Positions 1 to 9,451 of a DNA stretch of 44,504 bases are shown one piece after another. Every line of letters starts with the position of its first letter. The stretch's first letter is position 1. The stretch lies in contig NZ_AULA01000019.1 in NCBI RefSeq assembly GCF_000425045.1, positions 1 through 44,504 of the forward strand, given 5' to 3'. The DNA comes from Acidaminococcus intestini DSM 21505. Lineage in GTDB: Bacteria > Bacillota > Negativicutes > Acidaminococcales > Acidaminococcaceae. The notes beneath the pieces were generated by a model, which was given only the letters and a program-made list of their open reading frames with translations, ran no database searches and was not told the origin of the DNA. Made by a program: the position numbers and the translations under genes.

Positions 1-134
1 ATGAACTGGGCGCCGCCCTTTTCAGCCAGCACTTTGGTGATGGCAGCGGTCAGGGTCGTCTTGCCATGGTCAACGTGACCAATGGTACCAATGTTAACAT
101 GGGGTTTAGTTCTTTCAAATTTCTCTTTAGCCAT
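1..134 (-). CDS. tuf: Elongation factor Tu, N-terminal fragment (runs off window)
   Basis: Only the first 44 codons are in the window. Translation on the minus strand gives [20 protein letters not shown] followed by [13 protein letters not shown], the EF-Tu start plus the G1 P-loop (GHVDHGKTT). EF-Tu carries aminoacyl-tRNA to the ribosome as a GTP complex in the cytoplasm. A Shine-Dalgarno stretch (AGGAGG, plus-strand cctcct near 143-148) precedes the ATG at 134. It follows fusA by 26 bases as the last visible gene of the str operon. The truncation is the window edge, not a biological break. Confidence 0.97.
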   Translation of the reverse strand, partial: MAKEKFERTKPHVNIGTIGHVDHGKTTLTAAITKVLAEKGGAQF

Positions 135-160
135 TGTACTAATCCTCCTAAAATTGGGGC

Positions 161-2245
161 TTATTCAGCCGTTCCCTTATTTTTGGCAACAATCGCTTCC
201 GCGATGTTCTTAGGAACTTCTTCGTAATGGTCGACTTCCATGGAGTAGTTGCCACGGCCCTGGGTCTTGGAACGAAGGTCCGTTGCATACCCGAACATTT
301 CAGACAGGGGAACGAAAGCGGAAATGATTTGGGCGCCGTTTCTTGCTTCCATGCCTTCGATGCGGCCACGGCGGGAGTTCAGGTCGCCGATAACGTCGCC
401 CATGTATTCTTCAGGGACCGTCACTTCAACTTTCATGTACGGTTCGAGCAGAACAGGGTCAGCTTTGGCGGCACCGGACTTAAAGCCCATGGAACCAGCA
501 ATCTTAAATGCCATTTCAGAAGAGTCGACTTCGTGGTAGGAACCGTCGTAAACGGTAACACCGATATCAACCATCGGATAGCCAGCCACAACACCGTTTT
601 CCATGGCTTCTTCAACACCAGCCTGAACAGGTGCAATGTATTCCTTAGGAATGGCACCGCCAACAATCTTGTTTTCAAATTTGAAGCCTTCGCCCGGTTT
701 GAGCGGAGTCAGTTCAAGCCAGCAATGACCATACTGACCTTTACCACCGGACTGACGAACGAATTTACCTTCGCTCTTAACAGCCTTGCGGATGGTTTCA
801 CGATAGGCAACCTGGGGATTGCCTACAGTGCAGTCAACGTGGAATTCTCTCTTCAGACGGTCGACGATGATATCAAGGTGGAGTTCACCCATACCGGAGA
901 TGATGGTCTGGGAAGATTCGGGATCCGTGCGGACACGGAAGGTCGGGTCTTCTTCAGCAAGTTTGCCAAGGGCAATGCCCATCTTTTCCTGGTCGGCCTT
1001 GGTCTTCGGTTCGATGGCTACAGAAATAACCGGTTCAGGGAAGACCATGGATTCGAGAATGACCGGAGCCTTTTCATCGCAGAGCGTATCGCCCGTGCCC
1101 GTATCTTTCAGGCCAACGGCAGCTGCGATATCACCAGCATAGACTTCTTCGATTTCCGTTCTATGGTTGGAGTGCATGCGCAGGATACGGCCGATACGTT
1201 CTCTCTTGCCTTTGGAAGAGTTGTAGACGTAGGAGCCAGCCGTCAGTTTACCGGAGTAGACACGGAAGAAAGCCAGGCGGCCAACATAGGGGTCGGTTGC
1301 GATCTTGAAGGCAAGGGCAGCAAAGGGAGCATCATCGCTGGAAGGACGAGTTGTTTCTTCGCCCGTTTCAGGATCCACGCCCTTGATGTCAGCCACATCG
1401 GTCGGAGCCGGCATGTAAGCAATGATGGCATCCAGAAGGGGCTGCACGCCTTTGTTCTTATAGGAAGAACCGCAGGTGACAGGGAACATCTTGCAGGCAC
1501 AGGTCATCTTACGGATGGTGGCATTGATTTCATCTTCCGTAAGGTCTTCGCCTTCAAGGTATTTTTCCATCAGGTCGTCGTCGCCTTCAGCAACGGCTTC
1601 CAAGAGGTTCTGGCGCCATTTCTGGGCTTCTTCAACGTATTCTTCAGGAATCGGCTCGAATTCTTCGTCTTTGCCAAGGTCATCGCCATAGACGATAGCC
1701 TGCATCTTGACGAGGTCGATGAGGCCGACGAACTGATCTTCAGCACCCATCGGAATCTGGATAGGCACAGCATTTGCGCCGAGACGATCTTTCATCATCT
1801 GGACAGCGTTGAAGAAGTCAGCGCCCGTCGTATCCATCTTGTTCATGTACGCGATACGCGGTACATTGTATTCTTCTGCCTGACGCCATACGGTTTCGGA
1901 CTGGGGTTCAACACCGCCCTTGGCACTGAATACGGCAACGGAGCCGTCGAGTACACGCAGGGAACGTTCAACTTCAACCGTGAAGTCAACGTGGCCCGGG
2001 GTATCAATGATGTTGATGGAATGTCCTTTCCAGGTACAGGTCGTTGCAGCAGAAGTAATCGTGATCCCACGTTCCTGTTCCTGAACCATCCAGTCCATGG
2101 TAGCGGCGCCGTCGTGGACTTCGCCGATCTTATGGGTCTTACCGGTATAGAACAGGATACGTTCCGTGGTGGTCGTTTTACCGGCATCAATGTGTGCCAT
2201 GATGCCGATATTTCTGATTTTATCTAAGGGAAACTCTCTGCCCAC
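161..2245 (-). CDS. fusA: Elongation factor G
   Basis: 694 residues, the normal size for bacterial EF-G, the GTPase that drives translocation on the ribosome. The G1 motif [15 protein letters not shown] lies near residue 17, the switch II motif DTPGHVDF near residue 82 and the NKMD motif near residue 136. Domain IV and V sequence (for example GGAIPKEYI and RRGRIEGME) is intact to the C-terminus. The start MGREFPLDK has a strong Shine-Dalgarno (GGAGGAGT, plus 2249-2257). It sits between rpsG and tuf, as in the canonical str operon, and is presumably cotranscribed with both. No truncation or odd residue was noticed. An uninterrupted 666-codon frame lies antisense to it but is a codon-usage artefact. 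Confidence 0.99.
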   Translation of the reverse strand: MGREFPLDKIRNIGIMAHIDAGKTTTTERILFYTGKTHKIGEVHDGAATMDWMVQEQERGITITSAATTCTWKGHSINIIDTPGHVDFTVEVERSLRVLDGSVAVFSAKGGVEPQSETVWRQAEEYNVPRIAYMNKMDTTGADFFNAVQMMKDRLGANAVPIQIPMGAEDQFVGLIDLVKMQAIVYGDDLGKDEEFEPIPEEYVEEAQKWRQNLLEAVAEGDDDLMEKYLEGEDLTEDEINATIRKMTCACKMFPVTCGSSYKNKGVQPLLDAIIAYMPAPTDVADIKGVDPETGEETTRPSSDDAPFAALAFKIATDPYVGRLAFFRVYSGKLTAGSYVYNSSKGKRERIGRILRMHSNHRTEIEEVYAGDIAAAVGLKDTGTGDTLCDEKAPVILESMVFPEPVISVAIEPKTKADQEKMGIALGKLAEEDPTFRVRTDPESSQTIISGMGELHLDIIVDRLKREFHVDCTVGNPQVAYRETIRKAVKSEGKFVRQSGGKGQYGHCWLELTPLKPGEGFKFENKIVGGAIPKEYIAPVQAGVEEAMENGVVAGYPMVDIGVTVYDGSYHEVDSSEMAFKIAGSMGFKSGAAKADPVLLEPYMKVEVTVPEEYMGDVIGDLNSRRGRIEGMEARNGAQIISAFVPLSEMFGYATDLRSKTQGRGNYSMEVDHYEEVPKNIAEAIVAKNKGTAE

Positions 2246-2280
2246 AGATTACTCCTCCTTGTAATGATTGGTTGTAAAGA

Positions 2281-2775
<495 letters not shown>

Positions 2776-2792
2776 TCATTCACGCATTGTGC

Positions 2793-3176
2793 TTATTTCT
2801 TAGCTGCTTTCGGGCGTTTAGCGCCGTATTTGGAACGAGCCTGTGCGCGATCAGCAACACCGGCAGTATCCAATGCGCCACGAATGATATGATAACGAAC
2901 ACCAGGAAGGTCCTTGACTCTTCCGCCTCTGATGAGGACTACGCTGTGCTCCTGCAGGTTATGGCCAATACCAGGAATGTAAGCAGTAACTTCGATACCA
3001 TTGGTCAAGCGGACACGAGCAACCTTACGAAGAGCAGAGTTAGGTTTCTTCGGAGTGGTGGTGTACACTCTCGTGCAGACACCGCGTTTTTGCGGTGAAT
3101 TTTTCAATGCTGGCGCCGTGGATTTTTGAGTAACAACTTGTCTACCTTTACGAATCAACTGATTGATTGTAGGCAT
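2793..3176 (-). CDS. rpsL: 30S ribosomal protein S12
   Basis: 127 residues beginning [13 protein letters not shown]. The reading frame is open further upstream to 3386, but the added 70 residues have no S12 similarity and the ATG at 3176 has a strong Shine-Dalgarno (AAAGGAGG, plus 3182-3190), so this start is chosen. S12 sits at the decoding centre. The KKPNSALRK and GVRYHIIRG loops, where streptomycin-resistance substitutions arise, are the ordinary drug-sensitive sequence. The gene lies between the L7Ae-like gene and rpsG in the str operon. Confidence 0.98.
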   Translation of the reverse strand: MPTINQLIRKGRQVVTQKSTAPALKNSPQKRGVCTRVYTTTPKKPNSALRKVARVRLTNGIEVTAYIPGIGHNLQEHSVVLIRGGRVKDLPGVRYHIIRGALDTAGVADRAQARSKYGAKRPKAAKK

Positions 3177-3237
3177 TCCGGCACCTCCTTTCTCAAGAAT
3201 AAGATTTAATGTATTAAAATCTCCCAAGCGGAAGATT

Positions 3238-3492
3238 TTACCGAGTTTCAAGAACAGCCGCCACGGCTGCTCCCACGTGGATCCCACAGGCCTTGCCCAA
3301 TTCCTGCATGGTCGGGACCGTTTCCACAGGAACCTGATGAATCCCGCACAAGGCCCTGACGGGGCCTGTGATGTGATCGCTGGCATCCATCGCCACGATG
3401 ACGCCGCGGGCAGTTTCCTTGACGAGGGCCTTCTGGGTCTGTTTTACTCCCACCACAGTCGGAGCGCCGTTTTTTACTTCTTCCAAAAACAT
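3238..3492 (-). CDS. L7Ae/L30e-family ribosomal-associated protein (YbxF-like)
   Basis: 84 residues of the L7Ae kink-turn RNA-binding fold. Visible family features are the central [11 protein letters not shown] stretch and the [12 protein letters not shown] and HVGAAVAAV segments near the C-terminus. Firmicutes carry this small protein (YbxF) between rpoC and rpsL, where it can bind K-turns or the ribosome. It is the first gene after the promoter at 3537-3565, with Shine-Dalgarno CGGAGGTG (plus 3497-3504). Unlike the usual order, rpoC is not immediately upstream. The family call is firm; the exact RNA partner is not known to me. Confidence 0.9.
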   Translation of the reverse strand: MFLEEVKNGAPTVVGVKQTQKALVKETARGVIVAMDASDHITGPVRALCGIHQVPVETVPTMQELGKACGIHVGAAVAAVLETR

Positions 3493-3536
3493 TGCGCACC
3501 TCCGTCAAGACATAGTTTCTCCTGTGACACCATGCT

Positions 3537-3565
3537 ATTCTAGCATTCCTCGCGTACCCTGTCAA
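3537..3565 (-). promoter_or_regulatory. Sigma-A promoter of the str operon
   Basis: On the minus strand, -35 TTGACA (3560-3565) and -10 TAGAAT (3537-3542) are separated by exactly 17 bases. This is near-consensus and would start transcription near 3530, about 40 bases before the L7Ae-like gene. It is the only strong promoter I see upstream of the operon. Confidence 0.8.
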
Positions 3566-3935
3566 GAAAATTTTGGGCGCTGTACGCCTTATTTTATGCC
3601 ATTCTTTGTTTACACGGTTCCTAGTGTGTCATATATCCCCACCGCGGACTGGAAAGAAGGGCAAAGAAAGGGTTTTTCTGTGCATTTTTGGGGATTTTTA
3701 GGTAAGAATGAAAGAAAAATGTTACGCTTCCTTATTAATGTTTTGAATATATTTCATCTTATTTATTTAAAACTTTCATTAACTATTTTAAAAAAAGACG
3801 GGGAAAGAAAGGATTCGCTCATTTCTTCCTCCGCTTCTCTTTTTATGCTTTGCTGCCCGCAGCCCTTTGATAAGGCGTAGCTGGCTCCGATTTTTTAGAG
3901 ATAGCAGCCTGCCAGGCCGCCTTCCCAAAAATGCC
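3566..3935. other. Gene-free interval upstream of the str operon
   Basis: About 370 bases without a convincing gene. The open frames present lack a ribosome site or recognisable product. The middle part (about 3700-3810) is very AT-rich, which may be an UP-element-like region for the str promoter, although it lies 150 bases away. A short stem, GCAGCCT (3904-3910) with AGGCCGC (3914-3920), follows the cupin stop but lacks a T-tract, so I do not call it a terminator. Confidence 0.5.
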
Positions 3936-4280
3936 TTAGGCGATGGTATTGGCAATAAGGGCGACGAAGACGAGGTCTTCCTTTCCCGTGTTCAAGAGAC
4001 CATGGGTGCCGCCATCAGCGCAGAAGGTCACGTCGCCTGCTTTGACGGTGAATTTTTTGTCTTCGTCCGTATACTCGCCGCTGCCTTGAATCAGATAATA
4101 CGTTTCATTGTTGCCGACATGCTGATGAATAGGAACGGCACAGCCCGGCTTCAGCGTAACTTGGGCAAACATCTTGACCCCCTTGCCGAGGGTCTCTGGA
4201 TCCATGATGGCATCACTGATGATGCTTCCCGTCTGGGGGTTTTCCTTTACTGTTCTTGTAAGCGTATGATAGATGGCCAT
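3936..4280 (-). CDS. Small cupin-domain protein
   Basis: 114 residues forming a single cupin barrel. Cupin motif 1 is visible as PIHQHVGNNETYYLIQGSGEY, with the metal-ligand pattern H-x-H and E, and the second motif region contains the C-terminal metal-site candidate GGTHGLLN. Such stand-alone cupins bind a divalent metal or small ligand; the substrate cannot be deduced. The ATG at 4280 has Shine-Dalgarno AAAGGAGG. It has its own promoter (4304-4332) and lies between the terminator of the seven-gene operon and the str operon, so it appears monocistronic. Confidence 0.85.
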   Translation of the reverse strand: MAIYHTLTRTVKENPQTGSIISDAIMDPETLGKGVKMFAQVTLKPGCAVPIHQHVGNNETYYLIQGSGEYTDEDKKFTVKAGDVTFCADGGTHGLLNTGKEDLVFVALIANTIA

Positions 4281-4303
4281 GGGGCATTCCTCCTTTTGGG
4301 GAT

Positions 4304-4332
4304 ATTATAATCTTTTTTCTGGCGGGGCGCAA
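4304..4332 (-). promoter_or_regulatory. Promoter of the cupin gene
   Basis: On the minus strand, a perfect -10 TATAAT (4304-4309) sits 17 bases downstream of a weak -35 TTGCGC (4327-4332). It lies 24 bases before the ATG. A consensus TTGACA further up (4343-4348) is too far away to pair with it. Confidence 0.55.
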
Positions 4333-4445
4333 AGGGGAAAGCTGTCAAGCTGTTTTCTTCGAGGCCTGTTCTAAAGGGCTGTCACGAGCCTTCAGTTCTG
4401 GCTGTCGGGCGAAAAAATGGAAGGAAACTAAGATGCTGTGATGCT

Positions 4446-4475
4446 AAAAGACTGTAAGGCAAAAGATCGTAAGGC
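4446..4475. repeat. Two tandem copies of a 15-base unit
   Basis: AAAAGACTGTAAGGC (4446-4460) is followed directly by AAAAGATCGTAAGGC (4461-4475), 13 of 15 bases identical. It lies just downstream of the operon terminator. No function is evident. Confidence 0.6.
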
Positions 4476-4480
4476 GCCCA

Positions 4481-4510
4481 ATCAAAAAGAGTCCTTCCAA
4501 GGAAGGACTC
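4481..4510 (-). terminator. Rho-independent terminator of the seven-gene operon
   Basis: Perfect inverted repeat GAGTCCTTCC (4489-4498) / GGAAGGACTC (4501-4510). On the minus strand it is followed by TTTTTGAT. It lies 25 bases past the stop of the YjjB-like gene and closes the operon that starts near 11898. Confidence 0.9.
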
Positions 4511-4535
4511 CCGCGGTTTATAAGCAATCGTTTTT

Positions 4536-5021
4536 TTACAAGCGTTCGGAATGATGATGGACCTTTTTCGACACAAGGCGTTTACTGGTCTTATAAACCT
4601 TGGCAAGACCTGAGATAAGGAGAATACCCATGGCGATGGCCGTTGCGTCAAGGGCCGCCGAGACAAAGGTATGCATACCCATGCTGTAGCCGTTTTGCAT
4701 CGTATAGTTCATGGCCCGATAAAGGGGCAGCCCCGGCACAAGAGGAATGACGCCAGGAATGGAAAAAACAGGCACAGGTTCCTTGTACCAGCGGGCAAAG
4801 AGCTCACTGCAGATAGAAAGGGCTACGGTTCCAGCAAAATTGCTGAGCATGGAACTGACGCCAAAACCGCTGAGGAGAATGATGTAGACGCCAAAACCCA
4901 CAGCGCCGACAAAGCCCGCTTTATAGAGGCAGTGTTTAGGACAGTTGAAGATCTTGCCAAAAGCCACGGTTCCGAAAAAGGAGCAGATGGTCTTGATGAC
5001 GATGGTCAGGATGACGTTCAT
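4536..5021 (-). CDS. Threonine/serine exporter family, small subunit (YjjB/DUF3815 type)
   Basis: 161 residues, nearly all hydrophobic, with about four or five membrane segments and the family signature IPGVIPLVPGLPLYRAM near the middle. This half normally works with a YjjP/ThrE_2-type partner, which is the next gene upstream (12-base gap), in exporting threonine/serine or, in some bacteria, other small carboxylates. Shine-Dalgarno AAGGAGG precedes the ATG. It is the last gene of the operon and ends just before a strong terminator. Substrate is inferred from family only. Confidence 0.88.
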   Translation of the reverse strand: MNVILTIVIKTICSFFGTVAFGKIFNCPKHCLYKAGFVGAVGFGVYIILLSGFGVSSMLSNFAGTVALSICSELFARWYKEPVPVFSIPGVIPLVPGLPLYRAMNYTMQNGYSMGMHTFVSAALDATAIAMGILLISGLAKVYKTSKRLVSKKVHHHSERL

Positions 5022-5032
5022 GGCAGTCCTCC

Positions 5033-5797
5033 TTAAAGATAGACGATGCCAAGGAAGGCCGCAATGCCGATGGCAATGCCGCCAACAAGGAAAATGGCCT
5101 CGCCGGCCCGGCTCGTTCCGCTCATGAGGTCACCGGCCATGAAGTCCCGGATTCCGTTGGTAAAAGCCATACCGGGCAAATAGGGCATGATTCCGCCGCC
5201 AATGGCAAATTCCATAGTGACACCAGGAATGAACAGATGACACATATAGGTGACAAAACAGATGATGACGCCTGCCATAGTCGTTTCCCAAAAACTGCTG
5301 GGGCGGAAGGGCCGCACGAGGCAGATGAAGGCCATAGAAAGGAAGGAGCCCAAGAAGGCTGCCACAAAATCCCAGAAATTGCCACCAATGACGCCGGCAA
5401 AAAAGCCGCCGGCAAAACCGGACCAAACCATGCTGTAGAGTGCGGTCGGTGACGGGCGGGCACTCAATTCATCAAGCATGGCCATGGTTTCGGCAAAGGA
5501 ATGGTCCCACGTGGGCATATGATAGGAAATGTTGTTCACTTCGCTGATGAGGGTGAGATCCGTCCCCCGCCGCGTAACGCGGGAGACCATACTGGTCCCG
5601 TCCACGGTTTCGTCGCCCACCATGATCCATGACGGCGTGCTGACGGCAGCAATCTGCATATCCCTGAGGGCGCAGATGCGCGTCATCGTATCTTCCACAC
5701 GATAGGTTTCGGCGCCGCTTGTCAGGAGCAGTTTCCCGCACGTGAGGGAAATCTTGAGGACCTCTTCCTTAGTCATACTGGCAATGGTGCTTTCCAT
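5033..5797 (-). CDS. Threonine/serine exporter family, large subunit (YjjP/ThrE type)
   Basis: 254 residues. The N-terminal cytoplasmic part carries the family motif LLLTSGAETYRVEDTM (about residues 24-39), followed by five or so membrane helices from about residue 118. The pair YjjP plus YjjB makes the split form of ThrE exporters. The start ATG has Shine-Dalgarno TTGGAGG. Gaps of 11 bases to the small subunit and 17 bases to the UDG-superfamily gene indicate cotranscription, though no functional link with the sugar genes upstream is obvious. Confidence 0.9.
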   Translation of the reverse strand: MESTIASMTKEEVLKISLTCGKLLLTSGAETYRVEDTMTRICALRDMQIAAVSTPSWIMVGDETVDGTSMVSRVTRRGTDLTLISEVNNISYHMPTWDHSFAETMAMLDELSARPSPTALYSMVWSGFAGGFFAGVIGGNFWDFVAAFLGSFLSMAFICLVRPFRPSSFWETTMAGVIICFVTYMCHLFIPGVTMEFAIGGGIMPYLPGMAFTNGIRDFMAGDLMSGTSRAGEAIFLVGGIAIGIAAFLGIVYL

Positions 5798-5814
5798 GTT
5801 ACCTCCAAAAATAC

Positions 5815-6516
5815 CTATTCAGATTCAAACAAGGCGTCCACAGCGCTGCGAAAGCGCGTGGCCCCACCCATGGAAGGATGAGGAACCGCGTCGCAGGCTA
5901 CGCCATACTTCTGGAGCGTGTCCGCACTTTTTCGGCCAATGGCAATGACGCGCATCCCCGGCACAAGGGCAAGGATCATACGAGCAAAGTCAATGCCTTC
6001 GTCAAGCTCTTTTGGCGTCGGCGTGCGGTTTGTCAGGATGCCCGATGGTTTATAGGGATGGAAGGGATAAATATTCCACAAAATCGTCTGGAAAGGGGCC
6101 AGTTCTTGGGCCGCAAGTTCCCCCCACATGACGGTCGCCGTCGGTTCATTGAAGCCTTTTTCCCGCTGCATGCGGTTTAACAGGGGCGACTCGGGATTGC
6201 TTGTCCTTTGGCAAGGGTAATCCTCGCCAAGAACCACATGGGGCCGCACGTTAGGGTGATGACCCAAAAGGATGCGCTCACTCGTCATGGCCATGCCTGA
6301 AAAGTGCCCGCCTTGATAACCCAGTCCTTCGGCAATAAAAAGAAAGCGTGCCTTTTGGCGGAGCGTCAAATAGCGCTTCAGATTGGCTGCCCGGATGAGG
6401 GGTGCCTGGGGCCCAATGTCACACTGGGGATCGTAATCGGCCCATGGGTTGAAGGCCGTATCGCTGTGATAGCCCTGCAGGGCTTTTATGAAACTGTCAA
6501 TGGATAATGCTGTCAT
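5815..6516 (-). CDS. Uracil-DNA glycosylase superfamily protein
   Basis: 233 residues of the UDG superfamily fold. The first active-site motif region reads FIAEGLGYQGGHFSGMAMTS near residue 79. It resembles the GEAPGYRG-F-SG-P-TSE form found in a group of annotated uracil-DNA glycosylases, not the GQDPYH of family 1. The second motif region near the C-terminus is PHPSMGGATRF. The predicted role is excision of deaminated bases from DNA, but activity of this subgroup is not established to my knowledge. Its ATG overlaps the stop of the ABC-F gene by ATGA, implying coupled translation. No Fe-S cysteine set of family 4 is evident. Confidence 0.75.
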   Translation of the reverse strand: MTALSIDSFIKALQGYHSDTAFNPWADYDPQCDIGPQAPLIRAANLKRYLTLRQKARFLFIAEGLGYQGGHFSGMAMTSERILLGHHPNVRPHVVLGEDYPCQRTSNPESPLLNRMQREKGFNEPTATVMWGELAAQELAPFQTILWNIYPFHPYKPSGILTNRTPTPKELDEGIDFARMILALVPGMRVIAIGRKSADTLQKYGVACDAVPHPSMGGATRFRSAVDALFESE

Positions 6517-8447
6517 TCAAGGGCCTCCATAAGAGCTTCCCATTTTTCCATGAAGCCATCAATGAGCTGTTGCTCCTTTTCGTATTCCGCGGCAAGGGCC
6601 GCACTTTTTTCAAGGTCCATCTGGTTTTCAGGATCGGCAATCTGCTGACTTAGGACCTTTTGCAGAGCCTCGTGTTCACGGATTTTCAGTTCTACTTCAG
6701 GCAGGAGTTTTTCCGCCTCAGCCGGCGTATAGATCCGCTGGTTTTTGGATTTTTCCTCATGGGGGCGGTGCTTTGATCCATCAGGTTTTACCGGTTCTTC
6801 CTTCGGCGCTCGATGAGAGGATTCCGGAAGCGGCGCTTCCCGCTGTTGGCGTTTGTCCCGTTCTTCCAGATAGAAGTCGTAATTGCCGTTATAATTCGTG
6901 AGGTGCCCCTTTTCAACAGCCCAGATGCGGCCTGCCACTTCATTAACGAGATAGCGGTCGTGAGTGACGAGAAGAACCGTCCCGTCAAAGGTCTCAAGGG
7001 CGGCTTCGACGGCTTCTTTGGCCATGATATCAAGATGGTTCGTCGGTTCGTCAAGAACGAGGCAATTGGCCCCGTCAAGAACCAGTTTCAAGAGGACCAG
7101 ACGAGCTTTCTGACCGCCGGAAAGGCTCCCGATGGTTTTATAGACGTCTTCCCCGCGAAAGAGCATACTGCCCAATAGACGGCGCGTCTGTTCGTCCGTC
7201 ATGCCATACTCCGTAAGGAAGTTGTCAAGAATGGTCTGCTGGGAATCAAGGCGCTCATAGCTTTGGGAAAAGTAGCCAATCTTCACGCGGTTTCCAATCT
7301 TTGCTTCGCCGTGAAGGGGCGGGATTTCCTGAAGGATGGTTTTTAGGAGGGTTGACTTGCCGCTCCCATTGGGCCCGATGATGGCCACCTTTTCCCCGCG
7401 GCGCAGGACCAGGTCAATGTCGCTTAAAAGGGCGTTTCCTTCATAGCCAACGGAAAGGTGTTCCAACATGATGACCTTTTCCGCGGATTCAGCGGCATGG
7501 GGCAGACGCAGCGTAAAAGATTCTTCCTTTACGGGTGCGTCAATGCGTTCCATCCGGTCCAGCTGGGACTGACGTCCCCGAGCCATCTTGCTTTTGATGC
7601 CGGCCTTGTAGCGCCGGATATACTCTTCCGTGCGTCGGATGGTTTCCTGCTGCGCTTCATAAGCCCGGGTCTGGGAGAGAACCTGGAGCTCTTTTTGCTC
7701 CACATAGCGGGAATAGTTTCCTTTATAGCGGTGCAGGGTCCCCCCTTCCATTTCAAGGATGCCTTCCACAACGGCATCAAGGAAGGCCCGATCATGAGAG
7801 ATGATGAGGACACCACCGCGGAACTCACGAAGATATTTTTCCAGCCATTCACTCATGACAATATCCAGGTGGTTCGTCGGTTCGTCGAGGATGAGCAGAT
7901 CCGGCGAATTGACAAGAGCCGCCGCCAGCTGAAGGCGCGTTTTCTGTCCGCCCGAAAGGGCCAGGGCGTTGTGCTCCCAGGTGGATTCTGGATAGCCCAG
8001 TCCCATCAGGACCCGCTTGATGTTATTTTCGTAGTGATAACCGTCCAAGTGGGCATAGCGGGTTTCCACCCGACCATAACGGTCCAGGACATCCTTTAGG
8101 GCATCACCTGTCTTTTCGCCGCTTTCCCGCTCAAGTTCCTTCATCGTTTCCCGGAGGGAAAGAATATCCGGGCAGGAACGGAGCATGAACTCCCAGATGG
8201 TTTCGTCTTCGATATTGTCAAACCCCTGTTCCACATAGCCAACGCGAATTTCCCCTGCATATTGGACGGTTCCCTTATCGGCAAAGGAGGGATCCATGAG
8301 GCAGCGCAGGAGCGTCGTCTTGCCGCTGCCGTTGACACCGACAAGGCCTAGCTTTTCCCCTTGGCGAATGGTAAAGCTCACCTTGTCAAAGATATCATGA
8401 GCGCCAAAGCTTTTGGCGAGATGATCGACGGTTACCAGGATATCCAT
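6513..8447 (-). CDS. ABC-F family ATPase (YdiF/Uup-like)
   Basis: 644 residues with two ABC domains and no membrane segments. Domain 1 has Walker A GVNGSGKTT (about residue 37), signature LSGGQKTRLQLA and LLILDEPTNHLD. Domain 2 has Walker A GPNGSGKST (about residue 360), LSGGQKARLVL and CLVLDEPTNHLD. A linker of about 80 charged residues joins them, and a C-terminal coiled-coil (about 570-644) follows. ABC-F proteins bind the ribosomal E site and rescue stalled or drug-bound ribosomes. It lies five bases after galE and overlaps the UDG-like gene. It may be housekeeping or a resistance type; the sequence alone does not decide. Confidence 0.93.
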   Translation of the reverse strand: MDILVTVDHLAKSFGAHDIFDKVSFTIRQGEKLGLVGVNGSGKTTLLRCLMDPSFADKGTVQYAGEIRVGYVEQGFDNIEDETIWEFMLRSCPDILSLRETMKELERESGEKTGDALKDVLDRYGRVETRYAHLDGYHYENNIKRVLMGLGYPESTWEHNALALSGGQKTRLQLAAALVNSPDLLILDEPTNHLDIVMSEWLEKYLREFRGGVLIISHDRAFLDAVVEGILEMEGGTLHRYKGNYSRYVEQKELQVLSQTRAYEAQQETIRRTEEYIRRYKAGIKSKMARGRQSQLDRMERIDAPVKEESFTLRLPHAAESAEKVIMLEHLSVGYEGNALLSDIDLVLRRGEKVAIIGPNGSGKSTLLKTILQEIPPLHGEAKIGNRVKIGYFSQSYERLDSQQTILDNFLTEYGMTDEQTRRLLGSMLFRGEDVYKTIGSLSGGQKARLVLLKLVLDGANCLVLDEPTNHLDIMAKEAVEAALETFDGTVLLVTHDRYLVNEVAGRIWAVEKGHLTNYNGNYDFYLEERDKRQQREAPLPESSHRAPKEEPVKPDGSKHRPHEEKSKNQRIYTPAEAEKLLPEVELKIREHEALQKVLSQQIADPENQMDLEKSAALAAEYEKEQQLIDGFMEKWEALMEALE

Positions 8448-8452
8448 AAGGC

Positions 8453-9439
8453 TCAGCGATATCCATTGGGGTGGCCGCTATGCCAGCGCCATGCCGTCTC
8501 CACAATTTCCTTGACGCTGCTGTGTTCGGGCTTCCAATGGAGTTCCTTTGCAATTTTTTCGCTGGAGGCAATGAGCCGCGCAGGATCGCCAGCACGGCGT
8601 TTTTCTTCCTTTACCATGAAGTCACGGCCCGTTACTTCCTTGACGGCATTGATGATTTCCCGGACAGAAAGTCCCGTCTTGGTTCCCAGATTATAGACCC
8701 GACTTGCACCGCCCTTGACAAGATGGTTCAGGGCAAGGATATGAGCGGAGGCCAGGTCCTTCACATGGATGTAGTCCCTGAGGCACGTGCCGTCAGGGGT
8801 GTCGTAGTCCGTACCAAAGATGGAAATAGCATCGCGCTTACCCAGAGCGGCTTGGATGGTCAGGGGAATGAGATGGGTTTCCGGATTATGGTCTTCCCCG
8901 ATATTTCCCAAAAGGGACGCGCCAGCAGCATTGAAGTAGCGCAGGGCTACATAATGAAGGCCGTAGGCCATGCTGTAGTCACGCAGCATGTTTTCAATCA
9001 TGAGTTTTGTCCGGCCATAGAAATTCGTTGGATGAAGGGGCATGTCTTCCGTAATAGGAACCTGGTCCGGTTCCCCGTAAACGGCCGCCGTCGACGAAAA
9101 GACGATATACTCGACGCCGCTTTCCCGCATGGCGTCAAGAAGACCCAAAGTACCAGCCACATTGTTATAGTAATATTTTCCCGGATCGACCATGGACTCG
9201 CCGACCTGGGAACTTGCAGCAAAGTGCAGGACGGCATCGATTTCATATTGGCCCATGATATGCTTCAAGAAGGTGAAATCGTGAAGGTCCCCTTGGATAA
9301 GCTGTACCGTTTCGGGAACCGCTTCGGCATGACCGGTACTGAAATTATCATAAACAATCGGTGTATAACCAGATTTGATGAGATCATCAATGACATGGGA
9401 ACCGATGTAACCGGCCCCGCCCGTAACAAGAACGTTCAT
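8453..9439 (-). CDS. galE: UDP-glucose 4-epimerase
   Basis: 328 residues of the extended short-chain dehydrogenase fold. The NAD-binding glycine motif GGAGYIGSH starts at residue 7. The catalytic pair is in YGRTK (about residue 140), with the upstream serine in SSTAAVYG. The enzyme interconverts UDP-glucose and UDP-galactose, supplying sugars for lipopolysaccharide or exopolysaccharide. It lies 12 bases after the phosphomannomutase gene and 5 before the ABC-F gene. The C-terminal half (YNLGTKTGLSVREII) matches GalE proper rather than a dehydratase. Confidence 0.95.
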   Translation of the reverse strand: MNVLVTGGAGYIGSHVIDDLIKSGYTPIVYDNFSTGHAEAVPETVQLIQGDLHDFTFLKHIMGQYEIDAVLHFAASSQVGESMVDPGKYYYNNVAGTLGLLDAMRESGVEYIVFSSTAAVYGEPDQVPITEDMPLHPTNFYGRTKLMIENMLRDYSMAYGLHYVALRYFNAAGASLLGNIGEDHNPETHLIPLTIQAALGKRDAISIFGTDYDTPDGTCLRDYIHVKDLASAHILALNHLVKGGASRVYNLGTKTGLSVREIINAVKEVTGRDFMVKEEKRRAGDPARLIASSEKIAKELHWKPEHSSVKEIVETAWRWHSGHPNGYR

Positions 9440-9451
9440 ACTGCTGCCTCC

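Noticed and set aside
227-2227. A 666-codon open frame on the plus strand, antisense to fusA
   Set aside because: It mirrors the codon usage of fusA, has no ribosome site and its translation resembles no protein. Similar long antisense frames lie over clpB and over the galE/phosphohexomutase genes.
3177-3386. N-terminal extension of S12 by 70 residues
   Set aside because: It overlaps the L7Ae-like gene and lacks S12 similarity; the internal ATG has the strong ribosome site.
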